DNA of 31,688 nt from TMED13 sp042090305 (GTDB taxonomy: Bacteria; Pseudomonadota; Alphaproteobacteria; Methylaequorales; Methylaequoraceae), in assembly GCA_042090305.1 (NCBI GenBank), contig JBELJQ010000020.1, positions 1 to 31,688 on the forward strand. The letters run 5' to 3'. The notes under the pieces were generated by a model, which made no database searches, was not told the DNA's origin, and saw nothing but the letters and a program-made list of their open reading frames with translations. Numbering within the stretch: position 1 is the first letter of the stretch; every line of letters starts with the position of its first letter. The position numbers and the translations under genes were made by a program. Below, piece after piece: positions 25,527 through 31,650 of the stretch.

Positions 25527-25852
25527 TAATTTGATTAAAATACATTATTGTTAAAATTTTTTCCTGAACAATAACGGATGAACTTAATCATTCTGAAATG
25601 GCAACTTACCTTTTCTAGTTTCTAAGAATATTATTAAATTCTTTTTAGTCATTACTCTTTTTCTTTTCTATTTTTTATTTCATATTTTTTAAAATTTATT
25701 AATTATTTCATAAGGAAAAAAAATTTAAATAAGATTTAAAATAAGAAAAAGTAAAAATAAATCATATATATTTTTGTTTCGTAAGTGTTAATCTCATAAT
25801 TTTTTTTTAAGTATTAAAGATTGATAATGTTTATGTTATAAGAATACGTACT
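25527..25852. other. AT-rich intergenic stretch without a recognisable gene
   Basis: In these 326 bases I see only very short frames and low-complexity A/T. An 8-bp inverted repeat (TTATTGTT at 25545-25552, AACAATAA at 25567-25574) lies just after the peptidase gene but has no T run behind it, so it is a poor terminator. The right part should hold the promoter of the MerC-like gene; no clear -35/-10 pair is evident. No tRNA-like element was seen. Confidence 0.6.
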
Positions 25853-26221
25853 ATGTTCGCCATAAGATATATTTCATCATATTTTGTGATATTCTGTTGC
25901 TCATTGCATTTTTTTTGTTGCGGTCTACCATTCTTTTTAAGTATTTCATCTATATCAAGTACTTTTGGGTTGACATCTTTATTATTTGTCAACTTGGATT
26001 TGTTTGAAAAGTTTGACACTTATATTTATTTTATGAATTTACTCATTTTATTTTTATTTTTAGCTTTTGAATTAAATAGTAGAAAATTAGATTGTTCAAA
26101 AGATTCATCATGCGAACATTCACCTTGCGATAAAAAGAAGAATATTATTAATCTTAACTTGTATATTTCACTATTTTTTTTTTCTATAAATAGTTTGGTA
26201 TTTTTATCAGAAAGACTTTAA
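25853..26221 (+). CDS. Small MerC-like multispanning membrane protein
   Basis: The 122-residue product has three or four hydrophobic helices (about 5-34, 36-50, 57-72 and 98-116). The first contains a Cys-rich motif, FCCSLHFFCCGLP, which recalls the C-x-x-H-C...P motif in the first helix of MerC-type mercury transporters. A polar loop before the last helix is rich in cysteine and charge (LDCSKDSSCEHSPCDKKK), a possible metal-binding loop. The opposite strand has an open frame of 62 codons at 25831-26019, which I take as a shadow. A cysteine-rich peptide gene lies 1.7 kb away, so metal handling is a reasonable but unproven idea. Confidence 0.55.
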   Translation: MFAIRYISSYFVIFCCSLHFFCCGLPFFLSISSISSTFGLTSLLFVNLDLFEKFDTYIYFMNLLILFLFLAFELNSRKLDCSKDSSCEHSPCDKKKNIINLNLYISLFFFSINSLVFLSERL

Positions 26222-26285
26222 ATTAAATACGACTCAAATTTTCTTTATAAACTAAATCTATAGTTTGAGACCTTAAAAATGTTAA

Positions 26286-26534
26286 TTAGTTTTCACTTTT
26301 ATCGAAATCGACATCAAATATAGGATTATCCCTGTTTAATTTTGTGCCAGTCTTATCTTCAATCTTCTTTTTAATTGATTTGTACTCTTTCTTGATTACT
26401 TTCATATTGCTGTCATAGGTCCCCTTTTCCTTCATCTCTACAAGCGTTTTCATTATGTGCTCAGGAGGTATTGCTGCATCTTTACCAAAATATTTAATAT
26501 ACTTATTTAATAGTTCATTACTAACTTTTTTCAT
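26286..26534 (-). CDS. Uncharacterised 82-residue cytoplasmic protein
   Basis: A charged, helix-rich protein with no signal peptide: MKKVSNELLNKYIKYFGKDA at the start, EHIMKTLVEMKEKGTYDS in the middle, then a lysine-rich stretch (KKEYKSIKKKIEDKTG). No motif is recognised. It begins 47 bases after the Dam methylase stop, in the same orientation, so it may be on the Dam transcript. Codon use looks ordinary for the window. The frame is supported by its clean length and by composition unlike the exported neighbours. Confidence 0.6.
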   Translation of the reverse strand: MKKVSNELLNKYIKYFGKDAAIPPEHIMKTLVEMKEKGTYDSNMKVIKKEYKSIKKKIEDKTGTKLNRDNPIFDVDFDKSEN

Positions 26535-26581
26535 AATTCTTTTTTTCTTTCTAGTATCTTACACAAGAAATTCTTTAGATT

Positions 26582-27394
26582 CTAGAATACAGCAATTATT
26601 TCATCAACTTTTTTTCTACTTGAAGACCTACTGGAAATATTTCTTTGAACTTTCAATGCATATATATTTGATTTTTTATACAATTTTCTTGTTATATCTA
26701 AATCATGATTAGATATAATACATTGAATCCCTTTTGACTTTAAAATTTCTGCATTTTTTGCTAACCGTTCCTGATCCTCTAAATTAAAATCATTTTTGGC
26801 ATAAGAAGTAAAACTTGAAGTTAAGGATAATGGTACATATGGAGGGTCACAATATACAATATCACTTTTTCTTATCTCAGAAAAAGTGCTTCCAAAGTCT
26901 TGATGTTTAAATACTGCATTTTGAGATTTATTTGCAAAATTTTTCATTTTATCCTCTGGAAATTCAGGGTTCTTATATCTTCCATATGGAACATTAAAAA
27001 ATCCCTTAGAGTTATATCTACAAAGACCATTAAATGCATGCTTATTCAAATAAATAAAAATAGAGCTTTTCTCGATATCACTTGGTTCTAAAGTATTAAA
27101 CTTATCTCTTAATATATAAAATTGTTCTTCTGTATTATAAGATTTAGAAAATAACTTTTTGGTTTTGTTTATTAGTTTTTCTGGAAATATCTTTAAATTA
27201 TTATACAAATTTATGAGGTCTATATTAGTATCACATAATAAATATTCTTTAAAAGAAGTGTTCAGAAATAGTGCACCGGAACCTACAAAAGGTTCCACAA
27301 GTCTTTTACCATCCTTGAAATGTGACTTTATATCATCAGATATTCTTGACTTTCCACCTGCCCACTTAAGAAATGCTTTAAATTTTATATCCAT
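26582..27394 (-). CDS. dam: DNA adenine methyltransferase (Dam family)
   Basis: Dam-type enzymes methylate the N6 of adenine, typically in GATC, using S-adenosylmethionine. The 270-residue product has the alpha-group order: LKWAGGKSRI (9-18), the cofactor-binding VEPFVGSGALFLN (33-45), the catalytic DPPY (183-186) within VYCDPPYVPLS, and the family segments IYLNKHAFNGLCRYNSKG and IISNHDLD. No restriction endonuclease is seen on either side, so it is an orphan methylase. The usual orphan methylase of alphaproteobacteria is CcrM (GANTC), of different architecture, so this one was probably acquired, perhaps from a phage. Target specificity cannot be proven from sequence. Confidence 0.9.
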   Translation of the reverse strand: MDIKFKAFLKWAGGKSRISDDIKSHFKDGKRLVEPFVGSGALFLNTSFKEYLLCDTNIDLINLYNNLKIFPEKLINKTKKLFSKSYNTEEQFYILRDKFNTLEPSDIEKSSIFIYLNKHAFNGLCRYNSKGFFNVPYGRYKNPEFPEDKMKNFANKSQNAVFKHQDFGSTFSEIRKSDIVYCDPPYVPLSLTSSFTSYAKNDFNLEDQERLAKNAEILKSKGIQCIISNHDLDITRKLYKKSNIYALKVQRNISSRSSSRKKVDEIIAVF

Positions 27395-27539
27395 AAATAT
27401 TTTAGTTCATTATTAAAGCATTAATTAATTTAAATTCAGAAACAAAGTCTAAATTTTATCAAAAAAGAATAGGTTGGTCAAAATTTCGTATTAAACTTTC
27501 ATTATTAGAAAAACTTTATGGTGTAGAAAAAAATTTATT

Positions 27540-27728
27540 TTATTTTTCTAATTTCTGTCTTTCATCTAAAAATTTTAAATATAAATCCATCCAATCCTTT
27601 TCAGTCAAACCATCTAACTTTATGTTTCCTTCTTCTTCGGCTTCCCATTCCTCTAAAATAAAATCTGTAAAATCCATATTAATTTTTGAAAGCAAATCAC
27701 AAAATTTATCTAAACCTATTTTATTCAT
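27540..27728 (-). CDS. Uncharacterised acidic 62-residue protein
   Basis: A short soluble protein, opening MNKIGLDKFCDLLSKINMDF, with an acidic middle (LEEWEAEEEGNIKLDGLTE) and an amphipathic end (DWMDLYLKFLDERQKLEK). The composition, with two tryptophans and ordered helical stretches, is more protein-like than chance frames in this AT-rich region. No known domain, signal peptide or membrane segment is seen. It lies between the Dam gene and the cysteine-rich peptide gene, divergent from the latter. Confidence 0.55.
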   Translation of the reverse strand: MNKIGLDKFCDLLSKINMDFTDFILEEWEAEEEGNIKLDGLTEKDWMDLYLKFLDERQKLEK

Positions 27729-27897
27729 TCTTCGATTCCATTGATTTATTCCAAAGTCACTAAATCATTTTTGTAGTCCAAATTTACTATTTTCATAATA
27801 TCAGAACCAAAACTAATGAGTTAATATTAAATTTAAGTGATAAATAATGATGGCCTTTTTTAACTTTCTATTTGATTGAAATTTATTTTCTTTTTAA

Positions 27898-27927
27898 TTG
27901 ATACTTACCATATTTATAGATTATAAT
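27898..27927 (+). promoter_or_regulatory. Near-consensus sigma-70-type promoter of the Cys-rich peptide gene
   Basis: TTGATA (27898-27903) and TATAAT (27922-27927) are separated by 18 bases. Transcription should start near 27934, leaving a leader of about 20 bases that contains the strong ribosome site AAAGGAAAAAGGGG just before the ATG at 27955. It is the best promoter I noticed in the window, implying high expression of a 49-residue product. Confidence 0.7.
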
Positions 27928-27954
27928 TACTTATTAAAGGAAAAAGGGGTATTT

Positions 27955-28104
27955 ATGATGACAGAACAAGTAAATGTTATAAAGACTTGCTGCAAGCAGA
28001 CTTGTTGTGCGGATGGTTGTTGCAGTGATGGTTGCAAGACTGGAGATTGTAGCACTACCTGTTGCAGTGACCAATGTTGTAGTGATTCAGATAACTGCTG
28101 CTGA
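27955..28104 (+). CDS. Cysteine-rich 49-residue metallothionein-like peptide
   Basis: The product is MMTEQVNVIKTCC followed by repeated CC pairs: 14 cysteines in 49 residues, mostly as CC-x3-CC with short linkers rich in Ser, Asp, Gly and Thr, ending DNCC. There is no aromatic residue after the start, no signal peptide and no similarity I can name to BmtA/SmtA-type metallothioneins. I use the ATG at 27955 (an adjacent ATG at 27958 is equally placed) because the strong ribosome site AAAGGGG precedes it; the frame open from 27898 would begin in the promoter. Binding of Cu(I), Zn(II) or iron-sulfur material is the obvious hypothesis. The Cys-rich MerC-like gene nearby supports metal handling. 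Confidence 0.8.
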   Translation: MMTEQVNVIKTCCKQTCCADGCCSDGCKTGDCSTTCCSDQCCSDSDNCC

Positions 28105-28138
28105 GAGATATAAACCTAACTTTTGCAAGTAACTTCAA

Positions 28139-28552
28139 TTAGTTTGATCTTAATTCATTTAGTATTTTTGTTTGCAAATTTTTAAAGTAGATTTCTATAT
28201 CTCCATCAAATAATTTACATTTATAAATTGGTGAGTCATCTCCTTGAAGATTAACTGCTAAATTCTTTCTATCGAGTTCTAACAGAAAATTATCTAATCC
28301 TGAAAAACTAAATGTTATTTTTTGAGGGTTAGTCTTATAATTTCCTCTAAATATATTAAGTATACCGGATGTTGTATAGAGTTGATAAAAAGTCATTCCT
28401 TTGAAAGAAAACTCAAATCCTACCATTGAAAATATTTCATTTATTGAAATTGAGTCATTACAAAATAACTTTTTCCCACTAAAACCATCAGATTCAGATT
28501 TCACTTCAAAGGACAAAAACAAACAAATCAATATAAGTAATAGTTTTTTCAT
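28139..28552 (-). CDS. Small exported protein, 'GKKL-C' family (second member)
   Basis: The 137-residue product starts MKKLLLILICLFLSFEVKSE, a signal peptide. The mature part opens with FSGKKLFCNDSISI, then VGFEFSFKGMTFYQLYTT, FRGNYKTNPQKITFSF, LDRKNLAVNL and YKCKLFDGD, ending in a helix (IEIYFKNLQTKILNELRS). The two cysteines are placed as in the gene at 21797-22195, which shares the GKKLxC opening and strand order. It is convergent with the Cys-rich peptide gene, with only 34 bases between stops and no evident terminator. Function unknown. Confidence 0.75.
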   Translation of the reverse strand: MKKLLLILICLFLSFEVKSESDGFSGKKLFCNDSISINEIFSMVGFEFSFKGMTFYQLYTTSGILNIFRGNYKTNPQKITFSFSGLDNFLLELDRKNLAVNLQGDDSPIYKCKLFDGDIEIYFKNLQTKILNELRSN

Positions 28553-28638
28553 TTTTATTTACAAACATAGTTTAAAATAAGTTATGAGGTAGATAAAGGA
28601 ATTGCTTAAACTTCATACATAAACTTTATTTCCTCTTT

Positions 28639-28999
28639 TTATAATCTTAATTCATCTTTAAAGTAACAACTTATAATTACTTTTGTCGAGTAATCTTCAC
28701 TAGAGTTAATATAGTTTGTGATTTCTTTGATTTTAATACTTCTTTTTTTATCGCAATTTTTATTTATATATAACATCGTTTCCTTTTTAAATTTTTTTAA
28801 AACTTTTAATTTTAACTCATTGATAATCTCATATTCAAACTTATCATTTTTAGAAGAAAATTCAAAATTCCCAAAAGTTAAATTACCAGTCTTACAACTA
28901 GGTTTTTGTGTCTGATTGAAAATATCAGTAAATGTACAAAATTCATTAGAATTTGAAAATATACAGAAAAAAATCATAAAAAAAAAAAGTATTTTTCAT
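28639..28999 (-). pseudogene. Secreted-protein gene out of frame at an 11-T run
   Basis: The main frame begins at the ATG at 28977 (MIFFCIFSNSNEFCTF) and gives 112 residues, but lacks the lysines expected before a signal peptide. Upstream, a proper start with a ribosome site (AAAGG, then ATG at 28999) reads MKNT and enters a run of 11 T (28978-28988). As written it leaves the frame and stops soon after. Removing one T joins the two, giving MKNTFFFMIFFCIFSNSN, a normal signal peptide. The mature part has four cysteines (FCTF, PSCKTG, KNCDKK, ISCYF). This is either a slippage switch, a decaying gene or a homopolymer error. Function unknown. Confidence 0.65.
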
Positions 29000-29059
29000 T
29001 AATATTTTCCTTTGAAAGTCTGTTTTTCTTTTTGTTCTCTTTACGCCAATAATAAGAGA

Positions 29060-29116
29060 CTATTCTACCGTCAAACAATTAACCAACTTCGTGGGTTGTT
29101 CGTTAAATATTATCAC
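29060..29116 (-). other. Conserved 18-codon frame after the duplicated gene, copy A
   Basis: Reading from a GTG gives VIIFNEQPTKLVNCLTVE and TAG. The copy B counterpart at 31212-31268 reads VIIFNDQPTELVYWMTVE and TAG. Of the nine base differences I count in these codons, six are at third positions and four are silent, which hints at past protein coding. It may be the surviving tail of a longer gene. There is no ribosome site, so I do not call it a gene. Confidence 0.3.
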
Positions 29117-29128
29117 AAATATCGGTGG

Positions 29129-29497
29129 TTAAAACCCAATAAATTTCTCTAACTCTTTATATATTTTTTCATGTGTTGGTAAAATAATACAAGTGTATTC
29201 CCTACTACCTTTGGTATGTATTAAAATTAGATTACTCTTTTTTATTTTTCCAACATATCTTATTTCAATAAAATTTGGTTCAACATCTTTATAGTTAAGG
29301 TTATGAGATTTTATTAAATTTTCTTTGGTTATAAAAAAGCTTTTTACATCTGTTTCATTCTCAAAATAAAAATAGAACGGGTAACCCCTGATAGTTTTTT
29401 TTTGTGTTTCACACTTAATTGATTTTCCTATTATCTCAATACCAAATGAGGGGTTTAGGAAAAAAATAAAAATGATCATAAGTAGAAGTTCTTTCAT
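29129..29497 (-). CDS. Secreted protein of unknown function (duplicated gene, copy A)
   Basis: A 122-residue product with signal peptide MKELLLMIIFIFFLNPSFG, then IEIIGKSIKCETQKKTIRGY and a beta-rich body (PFYFYFENETDVKSFFI, EPNFIEIRYVGKIKKSNLIL) ending EYTCIILP and a short helix. Two cysteines, one near each end of the mature domain, suggest a disulfide-closed small domain. By my count it shares about 100 of 122 residues with copy B at 31282-31650; most changes lie in the signal peptide. The start overlaps the stop of a 40-residue gene (ATGA). The GKSIKC opening recalls GKKLxC of the other small exported proteins here. Function unknown. Confidence 0.82.
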   Translation of the reverse strand: MKELLLMIIFIFFLNPSFGIEIIGKSIKCETQKKTIRGYPFYFYFENETDVKSFFITKENLIKSHNLNYKDVEPNFIEIRYVGKIKKSNLILIHTKGSREYTCIILPTHEKIYKELEKFIGF

Positions 29498-29616
29498 TGT
29501 AAACCTTTGTTTCTCAAGAACCTACTTAATTCTTTTTTTCCACTTTTTATAAGATTCTTTGTATTTTTTTCAAACTTAAAATCTTTTCTACTAGGTGGAG
29601 GTAATATAGTTGTCAT
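29494..29616 (-). CDS. Uncharacterised 40-residue basic protein overlapping copy A
   Basis: The frame starts at an ATG and reads MTTILPPPSRKDFKFEKN, then a basic helix-like part with KSGKKELSRFLRNKGLQ, and stops in an ATGA overlap with the secreted-protein gene, as in translationally coupled pairs. It is soluble and strongly basic. At the window's end, just upstream of copy B, an open frame ends in a similar way (TELRKLQK then TGA, also overlapping the ATG), so the arrangement may be conserved. There is no clear Shine-Dalgarno sequence. No family is recognised. Confidence 0.5.
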   Translation of the reverse strand: MTTILPPPSRKDFKFEKNTKNLIKSGKKELSRFLRNKGLQ

Positions 29617-29626
29617 TATCAAAGTT

Positions 29627-29869
29627 TTAACGTTTTTTAAATTTTCTTTTTAAATTTAAATTTTTATTTTTAATTCTTTCATTAATTTCATTTTTGTCTT
29701 TACTGCTAAACACACATATTCTATTTCTAACACCTCTTGTTCTTTCAAAAGAATTTTTCGGCAATTTACATTCATAATATACTCCATCAATATTAATTCT
29801 TTTTTTTCCGTAAGATTCATCATTAAAAAAAATGATTATAAAAATTATGAAAAAAAAATGTGGAATCAT
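29627..29869 (-). CDS. Small basic secreted protein, 80 residues
   Basis: MIPHFFFIIFIIIFFNDESYG is a signal peptide or membrane anchor, followed by KKRINIDGVYYECKLPKN, RNRICVFSSKD and a very basic tail (EINERIKNKNLNLKRKFKKR). Two cysteines may pair. I start at the ATG at 29869; an in-frame ATG five codons earlier adds MGYNR. The Cys-to-Cys core with a highly basic tail suggests contact with the cell surface or nucleic acid, but nothing is recognisable. It stops ten bases before the 40-residue gene starts, so the three genes to 29129 probably form one transcript. Confidence 0.6.
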   Translation of the reverse strand: MIPHFFFIIFIIIFFNDESYGKKRINIDGVYYECKLPKNSFERTRGVRNRICVFSSKDKNEINERIKNKNLNLKRKFKKR

Positions 29870-29988
29870 TCTATTGTAACCCATCGTTCAAGATTTCTAA
29901 GTTAGTCATTTAATTTTATCCAAGAAAACCATTTTATAGAAATTAATAATATTTTTCATTTAATATAATATTTATTATACTTTATAAA

Positions 29989-30345
29989 ATGTCGAATTTT
30001 ATAAAAAAGCTTATTGATGGATATAAAATGTCGAGTTTTGTAAAAAAGTTTATTAATGAGCTAGATGAATGTATAAAACATGAATATTCAGGTATAGATA
30101 TCTTTGAATTACCAACTGATTTTCGTGATGATAACTTTGAAGTAACTCCAATATTTCAAACATATCTCCTTGATGAAGATCATGATAATGAGTTCACAAT
30201 CCTAAAAATTAGTTCAAACTATAATAATGTATCTTATTTACGACTAAAATTTGGTGATGGAAGAGTTATTCTTGGAAGGTCAGACCCAACACAAAATCTA
30301 AAAACCTTAAAGTTCAAAACAGATGAAGGTTGGTCAAAACTTTAA
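29989..30345 (+). CDS. Uncharacterised 118-residue cytoplasmic protein with duplicated start
   Basis: A soluble acidic protein with no known motif. The first 39 bases, encoding MSNFIKKLIDGYK, are repeated next to each other in diverged form as MSSFVKKFINELD, so there are two ATG codons 39 bases apart (29989 and 30028). The second is probably the original start and the first an extension made by tandem duplication; which one is used is unclear, as neither has a good ribosome site. The body (EVTPIFQTYLLDEDHDNEFTI, SYLRLKFGDGRVILGRSDP) looks like a small alpha/beta domain. It converges on the gene at 30412-31185. Confidence 0.6.
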   Translation: MSNFIKKLIDGYKMSSFVKKFINELDECIKHEYSGIDIFELPTDFRDDNFEVTPIFQTYLLDEDHDNEFTILKISSNYNNVSYLRLKFGDGRVILGRSDPTQNLKTLKFKTDEGWSKL

Positions 30346-30411
30346 TAGGAATTATTATTTTTTTTATTTTCATAACTTACTCCACGGTGACTGGTTTGTT
30401 TTGATTGAACA

Positions 30412-31185
30412 TCATGATTTACCACTATCTCTGAATTCAATATACATCTTATTCTTGATAATCATATTAATGAACTCTTCCTTTTTTAGGCCGTTATATT
30501 TCCTTTTTTTACTGTCTAATTTAAAATTATTCCAGAAATCATTAACATAGTCATAATGTGATACAACGTTTTTACTTGTGACATCATCAAATATTTTACT
30601 CCATTTTTCATCAATCTGAGAATCGGTGAACTTATCTAAAAATAGGTGGATACATTCAAAAATTAGATCTGCTGCTGTGTATTTAATTGATTCATGCCAA
30701 AAAATAATTTTTGTAGGTAATGATTCTTCTAGAGTTTGCAATCCAAAAAATGAAGAATCTGAAAATATCTGTGTTAGAACAAATCTATATATTACAGACA
30801 TGTCATTTGAGTTACATCTGAGAATAATTTCAGGTTCCTGTTCATCGTCATGATAAATAAAATATCGATAATTGTCACCAATATCTAAAATAGCAATGTC
30901 GCTAAAATAAGACATTGGTCCAATGGATAGGAATTCAAAAGATATTAATCTTTCAAAAAAAACATTATTATAATCAACTAATAAATGATGAAGTTTATTC
31001 TCTTCTAAAAAATTATAATCAGTTTTATCTAAGTCTTGCTTAATTTTATCCTTCAAAAGATGAGTATGTATTTTATCAAACGACAATGGATGACTGAAAA
31101 CTGTGATACTTTTAGTAGCATAGTTAATGGTTCGTCCTTTATGAAAGTCGATACACTGAGATATATGAGAGATTAATTTATTCAT
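30412..31185 (-). CDS. Uncharacterised 257-residue cytoplasmic protein
   Basis: A soluble protein without signal peptide, opening MNKLISHISQCIDFHKGRTI. It has alternating strands and helices (FLSIGPMSYFSDIAILDIGD, RYFIYHDDEQEPEIILRC, YRFVLTQIFSDSSFF) and a helical C-terminal part (ADLIFECIHLFLDKFTDS, KRKYNGLKKEEFINMI). I recognise no family or catalytic motif. It lies between the two copies of the segmental duplication, so it may have come in with the rearrangement. The complementary strand carries a short open frame at 30626-30853, taken as a shadow. The ATG at 31185 has no clear ribosome site. Confidence 0.65.
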   Translation of the reverse strand: MNKLISHISQCIDFHKGRTINYATKSITVFSHPLSFDKIHTHLLKDKIKQDLDKTDYNFLEENKLHHLLVDYNNVFFERLISFEFLSIGPMSYFSDIAILDIGDNYRYFIYHDDEQEPEIILRCNSNDMSVIYRFVLTQIFSDSSFFGLQTLEESLPTKIIFWHESIKYTAADLIFECIHLFLDKFTDSQIDEKWSKIFDDVTSKNVVSHYDYVNDFWNNFKLDSKKRKYNGLKKEEFINMIIKNKMYIEFRDSGKS

Positions 31186-31211
31186 CTAATTATCAAAGTA
31201 CCCAACCAAAA

Positions 31212-31268
31212 CTATTCCACTGTCATCCAATAAACCAACTCTGTAGGTTGATCGTTAAATATTATCAC
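31212..31268 (-). other. Conserved 18-codon frame after the duplicated gene, copy B
   Basis: Counterpart of 29060-29116: VIIFNDQPTELVYWMTVE and TAG. Upstream of the GTG the frame stays open for several more codons here, whereas in copy A it meets a TAA. That fits a decaying gene tail better than a live peptide. Confidence 0.3.
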
Positions 31269-31281
31269 AAATATCAGTGGG

Positions 31282-31650
31282 TTAAAAACCAATAAAATTA
31301 CTTAACTCTTTATATATTTTTTCTTCTGTTGGTAAGAAAATACAAGTGTATTCCCTTCCCCCTTTAGTATGAATTAAAATTAGATCACTCTTCTCAATTT
31401 TTCCAACATATCTTATTTCAATAAAATTTGGTTCAATATCTTTATAATTAAGATTATGAAATTTTATTAAATTTTCTTCAGATATAAAAAAACTTCTTAC
31501 GTTCGTTTCATTTTCAAAAAAAAAGAAGAACGGATAACCTCTTATAGTTTTTTTTTGTGTTTCACACTTGATTGATTTTCCTGTTATCTCAATACTAAAA
31601 GAGGGGTTAGAGAAAAAGATAACAATCAGTATGAGTAATAGTTTTTTCAT
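31282..31650 (-). CDS. Secreted protein of unknown function (duplicated gene, copy B)
   Basis: Paralogue of the gene at 29129-29497, also 122 residues: signal peptide MKKLLLILIVIFFSNPSFS, then IEITGKSIKCETQKKTIRGY, PFFFFFENETNVRSFFI, EPNFIEIRYVGKIEKSDLIL and EYTCIFLP. About 82% identical by eye, with the mature core (GKSIKC to the second Cys) best kept, so both copies are probably under selection. Its start overlaps an upstream stop (AAATGA), like copy A. Function unknown; the short, disulfide-type layout is shared with other exported proteins in the window. Confidence 0.82.
   Translation of the reverse strand: MKKLLLILIVIFFSNPSFSIEITGKSIKCETQKKTIRGYPFFFFFENETNVRSFFISEENLIKFHNLNYKDIEPNFIEIRYVGKIEKSDLILIHTKGGREYTCIFLPTEEKIYKELSNFIGF

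Larger units (their letters stand above)
29059..29530. repeat. Segmental duplication, copy A
   Basis: This stretch, covering a 122-residue secreted-protein gene with its flanks, is repeated in the same orientation at 31211-31675. The 3' flank is strongly conserved too: CGTTAAATATTATCACAAAT and neighbours are identical in both copies. The upstream flank is similar but about 14 bases shorter in copy B. The edges are my estimate by eye. Confidence 0.85.

Noticed and set aside
25831..26019. 62-codon open frame on the - strand
   Set aside because: It is antisense to the MerC-like gene, which has the better protein character (helices and Cys motifs).
27410..27580. Open frame on the + strand reading RIGWSKFRIKLSLLEKLYG
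   Set aside because: No start codon and it runs antisense into the 62-residue gene; may be a relic but nothing supports it.
26286..27728. Restriction partner for the Dam methylase
   Set aside because: Neither flanking protein (82 and 62 residues) is long enough or has an endonuclease motif.
27746..27796. 16-codon frame (MKIVNLDYKNDLVTLE) before the 62-residue gene
   Set aside because: Too short, no ribosome site and no repeat elsewhere in the window.
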